DNA of 64,000 bases, taken from positions 186,001 to 250,000 of the forward strand of contig CANQLI010000001.1 of NCBI GenBank assembly GCA_947624675.1, in the 5' to 3' direction. The notes beneath the pieces were generated by a model. That model was not told the origin of the DNA and searched no databases. It worked only from the letters and a program-made list of their open reading frames with translations. Positions 7,729 through 16,075 of this stretch are shown in pieces. Position 1 is the stretch's first letter. Each line of letters begins with the position of its first letter. Both the position numbers and the translations under genes were made by a program. The stretch comes from an uncultured Clostridia bacterium. GTDB lineage: Bacteria; Bacillota; Clostridia; Oscillospirales; Ruminococcaceae.

Positions 7729-8292
7729 CTACACCTGAGTAATTATCTTCATAAACTGCTTGTTTTTTTCTAAGCATAAAAACATAACCGTTCCGATTAT
7801 GCTCACACAAACTAACTCTCCAGCTGCAACCTCCAGCATAGAAATAAAAAGCGGAAGATCAACAAAAAAATACAATTCAAGTCCTACTAGAATCGCATTC
7901 GCAACAACAGGACACAAAGAAGCTATTACCATACTAAGGATATGGGCTTTATATTCGCTCATACCTGATTTTTCAAAAGCTACGGGCAAAAATCTTGAGC
8001 AGACGCATATTCCCAAAACAGCGACAAGCGTTGCAAGTGTTCCTACGACCATATCAACGATTCCAACGGTCGAAGCTATATTTGCAATAAAACAGCCAAC
8101 TACCATTGAAACACAATATGCCTTTTTGTAAAAGCACAGCATAACCAACGCTTCCGAAACCCTGAACTGGATATTTGCATATGAAAGACCTCCAAGAGCC
8201 AATGTTACAGCTACATATACTGCGGCTACTGCCGAAAGAATTACAAGTCTTTCTACTGTTATCGAATATCCTAATAACTTAAATTTATGCAT
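7729..8292 (-). CDS. queT: Queuosine precursor ECF transporter, substrate-binding subunit QueT
   Basis: S component of an energy-coupling-factor importer for preQ1/queuosine precursors. The 187 residues contain six hydrophobic helices. The family landmarks are IQFRVSEALVML near residue 42, followed by GCFIANIASTVGIVDMVVGTLATLVA, where the asparagine and the VDxxxGTLAT stretch are typical of QueT. The start at 8292 is preceded, 8 bases away, by GGAG that lies in the tail of a preQ1-I riboswitch. That matches the predicted cargo. No ECF A/A'/T module is nearby; the shared module must be elsewhere. Confidence 0.85.
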   Translation of the reverse strand: MHKFKLLGYSITVERLVILSAVAAVYVAVTLALGGLSYANIQFRVSEALVMLCFYKKAYCVSMVVGCFIANIASTVGIVDMVVGTLATLVAVLGICVCSRFLPVAFEKSGMSEYKAHILSMVIASLCPVVANAILVGLELYFFVDLPLFISMLEVAAGELVCVSIIGTVMFLCLEKNKQFMKIITQV

Positions 8293-8300
8293 AAAAAAAT

Positions 8301-8341
8301 CTCCTTGTTTTTATTATTGAGTGGTACCTGGGCTACACTCT
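8301..8341 (-). promoter_or_regulatory. preQ1-I riboswitch controlling queT
   Basis: On the minus strand GAGTG (8340-8336) pairs with CACTC (8323-8319) around a 12-nt C-containing loop (TAGCCCAGGTAC). An A-rich tail ending in AAAACAAGGAG follows. This is the class I preQ1 aptamer layout: a 5-bp P1, a 12-nt loop as in the Bacillus subtilis queC aptamer, and an A-rich tail whose last bases form the pseudoknot. The tail contains the Shine-Dalgarno sequence of queT, so ligand binding should block translation, as in the Thermoanaerobacter tengcongensis class. The downstream gene supports the call. Confidence 0.82.
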
Positions 8342-8377
8342 ATTAAGTTTTATGTTTTATTTTACAAAACAGCCGGA

Positions 8378-8418
8378 CAGATTTATGCATCATAAATCAG
8401 CTTTGACACATAAATCTG
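8378..8418. repeat. Three-copy GATTTATG/CATAAATC inverted repeat
   Basis: CAGATTTATG (8378-8387) is an exact inverse of CATAAATCTG (8409-8418). GATTTATG-CAT-CATAAATC (8380-8398) is itself a perfect palindrome, so three half-sites are present. It lies between fba and the preQ1 riboswitch, upstream of queT. It could be an operator or a stem-loop; nothing proves either. Confidence 0.5.
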
Positions 8419-8472
8419 CAAACCGTTTCATTTCAAGCAATAAAGCCGTCCAAAAACAGAATGGACTTTATC

Positions 8473-9336
8473 TTAAGCCTTTCCTATTGAACCAAACAGC
8501 TCCATCTTTTCCTTAACTGTATTCTTGATTGCCTCAAATCCGGGTGCTAAGAGCTTTCTCGGGTCAAATCCCTTACCCTCAAGATCCTTTCCTGCTTCTA
8601 TGTACTTTCTTGTCGCATCTGCAAAAGAAAGCTGACACTCAGTATTTACATTGATTTTTGCAACTCCGAGAGAAATAGCCTTCTTGATCATATCCTCAGG
8701 TATTCCTGTGCCTCCGTGAAGAACGAGCGGCATATCTCCTACCTTTTCTTTAACAGCAGCAAGAGTCTCAAACGAAAGTCCCGGCCAGTTTTCAGGATAT
8801 TTTCCGTGAATGTTTCCGATACCGGCAGCAAGCATTGTGACACCCAGATCTGCGATAGCCTTACACTCATCAGGGTCAGCACACTCGCCCATACCTACAA
8901 CTCCGTCCTCTTCTCCTCCGATAGAGCCTACCTCAGCCTCTAAGGAAAGTCCGAGCTCATTACAGGTCTTTACAAGCTCCGTTGTCTTTTTAACATTCTC
9001 TTCAATAGGATAATGAGAACCGTCGAACATTACCGAAGAAAAGCCCGCTTCAATACAAGCCTTAGCGCCCTCATAAGAGCCATGGTCAAGGTGAAGAGCA
9101 ACGGGAACGGTTATTTTAAGCTCCTCTATCATACCCTTTACCATTCCAACAACTGTTTTATAGCCGCACATATACTTTCCTGCGCCCTCTGAAACTCCTA
9201 GAATTACAGGAGAATTAAGCTCCTGAGCAGTAAGAAGAATAGCCTTTGTCCACTCAAGATTGTTAATGTTGAATTGTCCGACAGCATACTTGCCGTCTCT
9301 TGCCTTGTTAAGCATGTCCTTTGCCGAAACCAGCAT
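8473..9336 (-). CDS. fba: Class II fructose-1,6-bisphosphate aldolase
   Basis: Zinc-dependent aldolase that interconverts fructose-1,6-bisphosphate with dihydroxyacetone phosphate and glyceraldehyde-3-phosphate. The 287 residues show the class II motifs in order: LHLDHGS near 82 (catalytic Asp and zinc His), LEAEVGSIGG near 132, GNIHGKY near 178 and VLHGGTGIP near 206, where both later histidines bind zinc, then the phosphate-binding INVNTE near 228. GGAGGTAT precedes the ATG. It follows pfkA and an LRR gene on the same strand, giving a small glycolytic cluster. A weak stem-loop overlaps its 3' end (about 8448-8466). Confidence 0.93.
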   Translation of the reverse strand: MLVSAKDMLNKARDGKYAVGQFNINNLEWTKAILLTAQELNSPVILGVSEGAGKYMCGYKTVVGMVKGMIEELKITVPVALHLDHGSYEGAKACIEAGFSSVMFDGSHYPIEENVKKTTELVKTCNELGLSLEAEVGSIGGEEDGVVGMGECADPDECKAIADLGVTMLAAGIGNIHGKYPENWPGLSFETLAAVKEKVGDMPLVLHGGTGIPEDMIKKAISLGVAKINVNTECQLSFADATRKYIEAGKDLEGKGFDPRKLLAPGFEAIKNTVKEKMELFGSIGKA

Positions 9337-9403
9337 AGAAATATACCTCCAATATTTTTATTTATAAATATGCGTAAGCACATTATATACAATTATGATG
9401 CCT

Positions 9404-9985
9404 TTACTTCATATAGTCAGGCGAATAGCCTACAAAATAAATACTGCGTTGATCACAATATCTCTGTGCTTCAGAACCGTTTATACCTTCTACTGTTATA
9501 TTCTCTGTTTTTCCGAAACACCAACCGCCAATCTCATTAGCGGTTTCGGGTATGTACACATTTTTCAATGAAGAACAGTTAAAAAAGCACATATTTCCTA
9601 TAAAACTAACGCCCTCCGGTATCCTTACAATATAGATAAGGTCGTTTGACATAAACGCAAACCTTGCGATTTCCTTTACTTTTAGTCCATCTATCTCAGC
9701 CGGAATATTGACCTCTCTTAAATCGCCGTGATAGCCTGTGACTGTAATAAACTTTTCACCGTCGCGCTCAGTCACCTCATAGTCAAAATAGTCTTCGGAT
9801 ATAGGCGTTGCCTGAACCGGACCATAGGTGTAGCTTATACTCTCAATAGCTGCCTCAATAACATACCTCGCTATAAGAACGACAGTGGCGGCAGCTATTA
9901 TTATTATGACCCAACTCCAAAGAGAGCTTACCTTTTTAGTAAGAACACTATTTTTAGCAGGCTCAATTTCATACCTTACTGCCAA
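9404..9985 (-). CDS. Membrane-anchored leucine-rich-repeat (BspA-type) protein
   Basis: A 193-residue protein with one transmembrane segment near residues 27-50, then about two and a half LRR_5/BspA repeats. The repeats show the usual pattern, e.g. VNIPAEIDGLKVKEIARFAF, IPEGVSFIGNMCFFNCSSLKNV and IPETANEIGGWCF. Such repeats mediate protein or surface interactions; no enzyme motif is present. It starts at TTG (9985) with GAGGTG eight bases upstream. It is placed 37 bp after pfkA and 67 bp before fba, so it may be co-transcribed with glycolytic genes, although no functional link is known. Confidence 0.7.
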   Translation of the reverse strand: MAVRYEIEPAKNSVLTKKVSSLWSWVIIIIAAATVVLIARYVIEAAIESISYTYGPVQATPISEDYFDYEVTERDGEKFITVTGYHGDLREVNIPAEIDGLKVKEIARFAFMSNDLIYIVRIPEGVSFIGNMCFFNCSSLKNVYIPETANEIGGWCFGKTENITVEGINGSEAQRYCDQRSIYFVGYSPDYMK

Positions 9986-10022
9986 TCGCCGCTCACCTCA
10001 TTCTTTATGCAAATAAAATCTA

Positions 10023-11105
10023 TCAGTCACCAAAAGCAATTCCTATATCTTTTGCAGTTTTAACAAGCTGACCGTCCGCCGGCACAAACTTTGTCTTTCC
10101 TGCAATATCCTCAAGCTTGTTCTCCTTTACAACAGTATCTATCATAGCGACAGTATAGCCGTATTTTTCCTTGGCGATAAGCTGTGCAGCTCTTACGCCG
10201 AACTTAGTAGCAAGCACCCTGTCGTAAGCTGATGGACTTCCTCCTCTTAACATATGTCCGGGAACACAGACTCTTGCTTCCATACCTGTCTTTGCTTCGA
10301 TCTGTTTTGCTATTCTCGATGTTGCGGTAGTTATGCCCTCCTCGGCTCTTTTTTTAGCCCTTTCGCGTTTTTTCATATTAGCCTCTGTGGTGTCAAATGC
10401 GCCCTCGGCAACTGCGATTATAGAAAAAGCCTTTTTCTCCTTGTTTCTCTTTTCAACAGCCTCACAAAGCTTATCAATGTCATACGGAATCTCAGGGATA
10501 ACTATTATATCCGCTCCTCCGGCGATTCCCGAATAAAGCGTAAGCCATCCTGCTTTATTGCCCATTATTTCTACAACAAGACATCTTCCGTGTGAGGTAG
10601 CCGTAGTATGAAGTCTGTCTATTACTTCGGTCGCAATATCGACCGATGTGTGAAAGCCAAATGTAACATCCGTACCGTAAATGTCGTTATCAATAGTTTT
10701 CGGCAATCCGATGACATTAAGTCCCTCGTTAGCCAACAAATTAGAGGTCTTATGAGTGCCGTTTCCGCCAAGAGTCAGCAGGCAATCGAGCTTTTGCTTT
10801 TTATAAGTCTCCTTCATAGCCTTGACCTTGTCGATATTGTCATCTCCTATGACCTGCATCATCTTGTAGGGAGTTCTCTTTGTTCCGAAGATAGTACCGC
10901 CTCTTGTCAGTATCCCCGAAAAATCCGAAGGCTTCATAACAGCGCATTCATTATTGATAAGCCCGGAATAACCGTTTAAAATTCCTATGATCTCAAGGTC
11001 TTCAGTTCCGAATCTTTCATAACACGCCTTTGCAACTCCTCTTATAGTGGCGTTTAACCCGGGACAATCTCCTCCGCTTGTAAGAATACCTATTCTTCTT
11101 TTCAT
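10023..11105 (-). CDS. pfkA: ATP-dependent 6-phosphofructokinase
   Basis: Phosphorylates fructose-6-phosphate to the 1,6-bisphosphate. GGDCPGLNA at residue 11 binds the phosphoryl donor. GGNGTHKT near 100 keeps the small glycine that favours ATP, where pyrophosphate enzymes carry Asp. LPKTIDNDIYGTD near 121 holds the catalytic Asp, and EIMGNKAGW near 168 contacts the substrate. The lysine in PKTIDND points to the group of PFKs with mixed donor history, so donor choice is inferred. The frame is open upstream to 11183, but the ATG at 11105 has GAGGGAGG in place, giving 360 residues. It heads the pfkA-LRR-fba cluster. Confidence 0.9.
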   Translation of the reverse strand: MKRRIGILTSGGDCPGLNATIRGVAKACYERFGTEDLEIIGILNGYSGLINNECAVMKPSDFSGILTRGGTIFGTKRTPYKMMQVIGDDNIDKVKAMKETYKKQKLDCLLTLGGNGTHKTSNLLANEGLNVIGLPKTIDNDIYGTDVTFGFHTSVDIATEVIDRLHTTATSHGRCLVVEIMGNKAGWLTLYSGIAGGADIIVIPEIPYDIDKLCEAVEKRNKEKKAFSIIAVAEGAFDTTEANMKKRERAKKRAEEGITTATSRIAKQIEAKTGMEARVCVPGHMLRGGSPSAYDRVLATKFGVRAAQLIAKEKYGYTVAMIDTVVKENKLEDIAGKTKFVPADGQLVKTAKDIGIAFGD

Positions 11106-11226
11106 AATAAAGCCTCCCTCAAATAAATTCCCTATTAAAAATTTTACCATATCAGTTAATAAAATACAAGCCTTTTTGTGCAAAAAAACTCACAGAGCGA
11201 ATATACTTTGTTAAGGAGTGGTGAAT

Positions 11227-12081
11227 ATGCTTTTTTTTAAAGCAGTTTTAAAACACAAAACCGTTATCGCAATCACAATAGTGTCAGTTATGATAATAGT
11301 ATATGCCGTAAAGATAGGAGTTGCCGCATATGAAAGAAGCCTTGATAAAAGCCTTTCAATTATTTTGTACCACAGCGTGAGCGAGGACGATTCCAAACAC
11401 GGAGAATACTCTGTTTCCCCCGAGGAGCTAAAAAGCGATCTCTTGTTTTTAAAGGAAAACGGATATACCACAGTAACCTCAAAAGAACTTATCGACTATG
11501 TATATTCGGGCGCAGATTTTCCGGATAAAGCGGTGATGCTGACTTTTGACGACGGATGCTATGATAGCTTGACAAACGCTTATCCTCTTATAGAAAAGTA
11601 TAATATGAAAGCCGTGTTTTCCGTTGTCGGCGAGTTTTGCGACAGAGAGGAATCAAAGAAGGACAGGGATAATTCCTCATACTTAAACTGGAAAGAGGTA
11701 AAAGAGCTTTATCAAAGCGGAATAATAGATATAGCCTGCCATTCAAATAGCCTTCACACCTTAAGCGGAAGAATGGGCTCAACGATAAATCCGGACGAAA
11801 GCTACAGCGATTACAGGAGCGTATTTTTATCTGATACAAATAATTTCATTCGTTCAGCTAAAGAAAAGGCACAGATAGTCCCGGAAATATACACCTATCC
11901 GTACGGACTTATATGTGAAGAAAGCAAAAACCTGATAAAAACCTGCGGATTCAGAATATCTTTGGGATGTGAAGAACGAGAGAACCGTATAACAAGGGAT
12001 GAAAGCTCATTGTTTTGTCTTGGACGCTTTAACCGTCAAAGCGGTGTAAGCACAGAGGATTTTATGAAAAAGGTGTTTTAA
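11227..12081 (+). CDS. Membrane-anchored polysaccharide deacetylase (NodB domain)
   Basis: Carbohydrate esterase 4 type deacetylase, presumably acting on peptidoglycan or another N-acetylated glycan outside the membrane. The 284 residues have one N-terminal transmembrane anchor (about 14-34). Motif 1, LTFDDGCYDS near 106, carries the catalytic and metal-binding Asp pair. Motif 2, CHSNSLHTL near 177, has the two zinc histidines (HSxxxH), and YPYG near 223 is motif 3. AAGGAG lies 8 bases before the ATG at 11227. Upstream GTG codons overlap that site and are poorer starts. It is divergent from pfkA. Confidence 0.8.
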   Translation: MLFFKAVLKHKTVIAITIVSVMIIVYAVKIGVAAYERSLDKSLSIILYHSVSEDDSKHGEYSVSPEELKSDLLFLKENGYTTVTSKELIDYVYSGADFPDKAVMLTFDDGCYDSLTNAYPLIEKYNMKAVFSVVGEFCDREESKKDRDNSSYLNWKEVKELYQSGIIDIACHSNSLHTLSGRMGSTINPDESYSDYRSVFLSDTNNFIRSAKEKAQIVPEIYTYPYGLICEESKNLIKTCGFRISLGCEERENRITRDESSLFCLGRFNRQSGVSTEDFMKKVF

Positions 12082-12093
12082 TAAAAAGAAAAT

Positions 12094-12115
12094 GCGGACA
12101 CTATAAAGTATCCGC
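12094..12115. terminator. Terminator of the spoIIA operon
   Basis: GCGGACACT pairs with AGTATCCGC (one mismatch) over 4 nt. On the minus strand it is followed by ATTTTCTTTTTATT, so it fits best as the end of spoIIAA-spoIIAB-sigF. Confidence 0.7.
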
Positions 12116-12131
12116 TCAAATATATATCAAC

Positions 12132-12794
12132 TCAAATAAGAGCAAGGCGCATTTTTTCCAGAAGCTTTTTTTCCTTTCTTGAAACCTGTACCTGTGTAAG
12201 ATTTAATAGCTTTGCTGTTTTTACCTGAGTCAGATTTTTATAGTACCTTAAATAAATAAGTCTTTTTTCCTGTGGCTCAAGCGTATTTATTATATGTCTC
12301 AGCGATAAAAGATCCGTGATCTTTTCGTCCTGTGCCGAAACAGGGATCAGAAGCTCTGTTGAATCATCATCAGACGGTGTAAGACTTATTGGCGGAAGAG
12401 CTACATTTATCGCCTCGCATATTCTTTCCGGCGGTTCACCTGTTTCTGAACATATTTCATCTATATCCGGCTCTCTTGCAAATTTCAAGAGATAATCCTC
12501 CCTTATTCTTGTTATTTTTAACGATAGCTCCTTTAAGCTTCGGGACACCTTTATAGTTCCTCCGTCTCTGAAAAGTCGCTTTATCTCGCCAAGAATAACA
12601 GGCACGGCATAGGTAGAAAACTTCACCTCAAACTCCGGGTCGAAACGCTCCTTAGCCTTTAAAAGTCCGAGACAACCTGCGGAGTATAGCTCCTCGTACT
12701 CTATACCGCGGTTTTTAAACCTGTTAGCACAAAGATGTACAAGTCCCAGATGCTGTGTTACATCAATTTGATTTTTCTGTTTTGTAACCGTCAA
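12132..12794 (-). CDS. sigF: Sporulation sigma factor SigF
   Basis: First forespore-specific sigma factor. The 220 residues lack region 1 and show region 2 (HLGLVHLCANRF, then EELYSAGCLGLLKAKERFDP and FSTYAVPVILGEIKRLFRD), region 3 (SLKELSLKI onwards) and region 4 (LEPQEKRLIYLRYYKNLTQVKTAKLLNLTQVQVSR), the pattern of the SigB/F/G group. It is the third gene of spoIIAA-spoIIAB-sigF and overlaps the end of spoIIAB, which implies translational coupling. Two in-frame TTG codons compete. The one at 12794 is about nine bases past AGAGGA, while the one at 12803 abuts it, so 12794 is preferred. Confidence 0.9.
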   Translation of the reverse strand: MTVTKQKNQIDVTQHLGLVHLCANRFKNRGIEYEELYSAGCLGLLKAKERFDPEFEVKFSTYAVPVILGEIKRLFRDGGTIKVSRSLKELSLKITRIREDYLLKFAREPDIDEICSETGEPPERICEAINVALPPISLTPSDDDSTELLIPVSAQDEKITDLLSLRHIINTLEPQEKRLIYLRYYKNLTQVKTAKLLNLTQVQVSRKEKKLLEKMRLALI

Positions 12795-13224
12795 TTCCGA
12801 CAATCCTCTTTATCATTATAACTGTCGTGCCCTTATTGACCTCGCTTTTTACGGTAAGCTTATCCATAAAGCTATCCATCACCGCAAAGCCAAGACCCGC
12901 ACGCTCCTCCTCCGGCGCAGTTGTAAAAAGAGGCTCCATAGCCTTTTTGACATCGGCAATACCGCAGCCTGCGTCGCGTATTTTTATGTATAAAGACCTG
13001 TCGTCATATGTTCTCAAAAGCATATCTATGTATCCCACGGTCCCCCTATAACCGTGAACTATCGCATTTGTCACCGCCTCAGATACAGCGGTTTTTATAT
13101 CACCAAGCTCGTCCACTCTCGGCTTTAGCGAAAGTGCAAAACCGCACACAAGAGTTCTTGAAAAGCTTTCGTTTTCAGATGCGCTTAAAAACCGCACCTT
13201 AACTTCATTTTGCACCTTCTTCAA
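12763..13224 (-). CDS. spoIIAB: Anti-sigma F factor, serine kinase
   Basis: Binds and inhibits SigF and phosphorylates SpoIIAA on serine. The 153 residues form one GHKL ATPase domain: N box AVSEAVTNAIVHGY near residue 46 (Asn and Glu coordinate Mg-ATP), G1 DAGCGIAD near 82, then the G2 glycines in RAGLGFAVM near 107. It starts at TTG (13224), eight bases after GAGGAGGT. Its start lies 20 bp inside spoIIAA and its end overlaps sigF. The gene order is the classical spoIIA order of endospore formers. Confidence 0.9.
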   Translation of the reverse strand: MKKVQNEVKVRFLSASENESFSRTLVCGFALSLKPRVDELGDIKTAVSEAVTNAIVHGYRGTVGYIDMLLRTYDDRSLYIKIRDAGCGIADVKKAMEPLFTTAPEEERAGLGFAVMDSFMDKLTVKSEVNKGTTVIMIKRIVGIDGYKTEKSN

Positions 13225-13567
13225 GCGTTTTTACCTCCTCGCTTATCATATCAGCATTAACTATCTTCGCCAGCTTATTGACGCCCGAAAGCAGCATTAC
13301 CCGCTTAATGTGGTTAGGTGGATTCTGTATATATACCCTTCCGCCTATCTCGTGCATCTTCTTGTATCTTCCCATAACAAGACCTATTCCCGAGCTGTCC
13401 ATAAAGCTTACAGCAGAAAAATCAATAAATAAAGCTTTTGGCTTGTAAAGATTTATATTAAGATCAATATCCGTTCTTAAAAACGAGGATGAGTGATGAT
13501 CTATCTCTCCATCCAAAAAAGCATAAAGCTTTGTTTTATCCCCGTTAAGTTTTATATCAAGAGACAT
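13205..13567 (-). CDS. spoIIAA: Anti-sigma F factor antagonist
   Basis: STAS-domain protein that, when unphosphorylated, releases SigF from SpoIIAB. From the ATG at 13567 the protein has 120 residues, close to the 116 of Bacillus subtilis. The site FMDSSGIGLVMGRYK near residue 56 contains the serine phosphorylated by SpoIIAB. AAGGAG sits nine bases before this ATG. The frame is open back to 13600, but that stretch contains the ribosome binding site. I looked for a sigma-H promoter upstream and found no convincing match. Confidence 0.88.
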   Translation of the reverse strand: MSLDIKLNGDKTKLYAFLDGEIDHHSSSFLRTDIDLNINLYKPKALFIDFSAVSFMDSSGIGLVMGRYKKMHEIGGRVYIQNPPNHIKRVMLLSGVNKLAKIVNADMISEEVKTLEEGAK

Positions 13568-13609
13568 CTGATTCAACTCCTTGTCCATAGCATACCACAC
13601 AGTAAATAA

Positions 13610-13638
13610 AAAACAGGTCGAAATAAATCGCCTGTTTT
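13610..13638 (-). terminator. Second terminator behind the GH5 gene
   Basis: AAAACAGG and CCTGTTTT enclose a further CGA/TCG pair. On the minus strand the stem runs into a TTTTTTATTT tract. It protects the spoIIA operon from readthrough. Confidence 0.6.
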
Positions 13639-13673
13639 GCTATTTTTATTTATTCGTTTTATTGTAAGATAAA

Positions 13674-13698
13674 CCCACAGAGAATAACTCTCTGTGGG
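13674..13698 (-). terminator. Terminator of the GH5 cellulase gene
   Basis: CCCACAGAGA pairs perfectly with TCTCTGTGGG over 5 nt, just past the stop codon at 13706, followed on the minus strand by TTTATCTT. Confidence 0.8.
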
Positions 13699-13705
13699 CT
13701 TAGAT

Positions 13706-15931
13706 TTAAGCTATTTCTTTTACTCCCTTTGCGTGTGCGTTTATAATTCCGACATCGGCAGTTGTTATTTTACCATCGCCATTTACATCGGCCAACTTAA
13801 ACTGTTCATCGGTATATTCCTTAACGCCCTTTGCAAATGCGTTTACTATTCCAACATCGGCTGTGGTTATCTTGCCATCGCCCGAGAGGTCTCCGAGCAT
13901 AACAGTAGGTTCTTCCGTGGGTTCTTCCGTAGGTTCTTCTGTAGGTTCTTCGGTGGGAGATTCAGTCGGTGTTTGCTCACCAGTTGCAGGTAAAATCCTA
14001 TTATAAACGCTGTTACATCCCGAACAACTGTATTTAACATAACCGTCTTCGGTTTCTGTAGGGTCAACTCTGTCAGTCTGACTATAATCATGAACATGAC
14101 CCTCGGTTACTGTTACAGAACAATAAGTAAGCTTAGTATTAGGATCCTTTGCTGCGTAGTAAAGATTTATAGCGTTAGCGCCGGCTTCTCTTGAACCGGA
14201 ATAGGAAGCCAAAACTCCCTGAGCGTCAACAACTACTGTATATTCACCGGTAGCATTGTCGTAGGTGCAATCACCGATTGTAATAAAGTTATCGTCCCAA
14301 CCGCTCCAATTCTCATTATCATAAGGCTTGAGTATAAATACCTTATCATTATCGGAAACATCTCCGTCAACGGTAAATTTAATTGTTACCTCAGAAACCT
14401 TGCTAAGTTCAGTTAACGCCGGGTCTATACTTTTAATATACAAATCAGAAGCATCAATGTCTTTTGAACTGTCAATCTCAGTGTTTTCTGAAACAACAAC
14501 AAGCTCCTCGGAGTAGTTTTCCGACTTTTCAAGAGCTCTATACGCACCATACAGTTCGTTATAAGCTGATGTATACTCGCTGTCTGTGGTACCGCTGTTC
14601 TTTAATAGATTCTGAGCCTTTGTCAATGCAGACTCCAAAGCTGTCCAAGTGTCTGAAGAATAATCATCCTTTGAAAGCCCGGACACCATATCTACCGTTC
14701 TTTGTAGATTCTCCTTAGCGGTATAGAATACACTTACAATAGACTCTACTATTTCCGGCATAACCACCTTACATGTTTTCCTGTTAAACAATCCGAAGCT
14801 GTCAGCAACCGCTCCGTTATCCCAGTAAACAGGAACACATCCGTTCTTCTTTGCGTAATTACAAAGCGTATTGTCATAATAAGCTCTGAACTTTGTATTT
14901 TCAGGGTCAGCCGAAGACTTATTGATACATCCGTATTCACCTATTATAACAGGGTAACCCTGTGCAACGAATTTATTGTGAACCTTTTGCAACTGACTTT
15001 CCATATAGCTTTCCGGAGAATACGACGGCTTTTTACTTGGATCAGCATCTTTTCCCCACTGAGAATATTGGGTGCTTGTGCCGTCTCCGCAGAAATCCCA
15101 GGGAGCGTAATAGTGAACGGAAACCATAATTCTGTTCTTGGTGATTGAAGAATCTCTGTATTTGTCCGTAGGCAAAGCAAATCCATAGTTTCCTACCGTA
15201 TAATCAATATCTGTGTTCCAACCCGGAATAAGCAGCCAACGCTTTGCGTTATTAGAGCCTGTCTGACGAACGGTATCAACGAAAATCTGGTTATATGCGT
15301 TAATGTTTTCGTAGTACGATCTAACGGGTGTATGATATATTCCGTCAAACTCCTCATTCATCGACTCAAAGATAAGATGCTCATCATAGCCCTTAAACAT
15401 ATCTGCGATCTGCTGCCAGCAAGCCTTGTACTTTTCTTTGATAGCAGGCTGTTCGCTTTCAGAAGCATTACACAAAAGCCAACCGCCGTCAACAGTATTA
15501 TAACCGTCTCCGTGCATATTGACAATCACATACATATCCATATCATATGCGTAATCAACTACCTCTTTTACTCTTGCGAGCCAGCTTTCATCAATTTTAT
15601 AGCCCGAAGCCTTGTCACCTATGTAGCCGAGATAAGAAACCGGTACTCTTACTGTTTTAAAGCCTGCATCCTTTACAGCTTTAATAAGGTCCTTTGTTAT
15701 TACGGGGTTGCCCCAAGCTGTCTCATTAGGAATACCGTTTGATGCTGCCTCGAGCTGATTTCCTACGTTCCAGCCCGCACCCATTGCTGTTACGATGCTG
15801 TTTTGATCCATATCAGTAAAAGTATCCGCTGCTGTTACGACCGTATCTTTAGCAAGAGAATACGATGTGCATAAAGCCGTCACAGCCAAAGCTGCTGCAG
15901 ATAAAATACTGATTGTTTTTTTCAGTTTCAT
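13706..15931 (-). CDS. Secreted GH5 endoglucanase with C-terminal type I dockerin
   Basis: Cellulosomal endo-beta-glucanase. The ATG at 15931 follows GAGGAGG, giving 741 residues. A signal peptide covers about 1-31. The GH5 barrel (about 45-400) contains GWNVGNQLEA, TVRVPVSY, the acid/base Glu193 in ESMNEE and the nucleophile Glu332 in IIGEYG. A helical FIVAR-like stretch (about 403-470) and a beta-sandwich of possible carbohydrate-binding type (about 475-610) follow. Next come a short HVHDY/CSGC module and a TEEP-repeat linker. Residues 678-741 are a dockerin with two calcium loops, LSGDGKITTADVG and VNGDGKITTADVG. The dockerin should dock the enzyme on a cohesin scaffold not present here. 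It is monocistronic. Exact substrate (cellulose, lichenan, xyloglucan) is undetermined. Confidence 0.9.
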   Translation of the reverse strand: MKLKKTISILSAAALAVTALCTSYSLAKDTVVTAADTFTDMDQNSIVTAMGAGWNVGNQLEAASNGIPNETAWGNPVITKDLIKAVKDAGFKTVRVPVSYLGYIGDKASGYKIDESWLARVKEVVDYAYDMDMYVIVNMHGDGYNTVDGGWLLCNASESEQPAIKEKYKACWQQIADMFKGYDEHLIFESMNEEFDGIYHTPVRSYYENINAYNQIFVDTVRQTGSNNAKRWLLIPGWNTDIDYTVGNYGFALPTDKYRDSSITKNRIMVSVHYYAPWDFCGDGTSTQYSQWGKDADPSKKPSYSPESYMESQLQKVHNKFVAQGYPVIIGEYGCINKSSADPENTKFRAYYDNTLCNYAKKNGCVPVYWDNGAVADSFGLFNRKTCKVVMPEIVESIVSVFYTAKENLQRTVDMVSGLSKDDYSSDTWTALESALTKAQNLLKNSGTTDSEYTSAYNELYGAYRALEKSENYSEELVVVSENTEIDSSKDIDASDLYIKSIDPALTELSKVSEVTIKFTVDGDVSDNDKVFILKPYDNENWSGWDDNFITIGDCTYDNATGEYTVVVDAQGVLASYSGSREAGANAINLYYAAKDPNTKLTYCSVTVTEGHVHDYSQTDRVDPTETEDGYVKYSCSGCNSVYNRILPATGEQTPTESPTEEPTEEPTEEPTEEPTVMLGDLSGDGKITTADVGIVNAFAKGVKEYTDEQFKLADVNGDGKITTADVGIINAHAKGVKEIA

Positions 15932-16075
15932 TTTCGTCCTCCTCGATAAGTTAATATACAATTATATGTTATCATTATTACGATTATTTTTCTATTGACT
16001 AATTTAACAATATTTTGGTGATTTATTTATGCAAAAAGAACAAAAAATATTGTATATATTATAAATTCAAAATAA

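Noticed and set aside
10023-11105. Pyrophosphate-dependent phosphofructokinase
   Set aside because: GGNGT keeps the Gly at the donor position; pyrophosphate enzymes carry GGDD there.
13568-13700. Sigma-H promoter for the spoIIA operon
   Set aside because: No segment matched both AGGAWWT-like and GAAT-like elements at 11-12 bp spacing.
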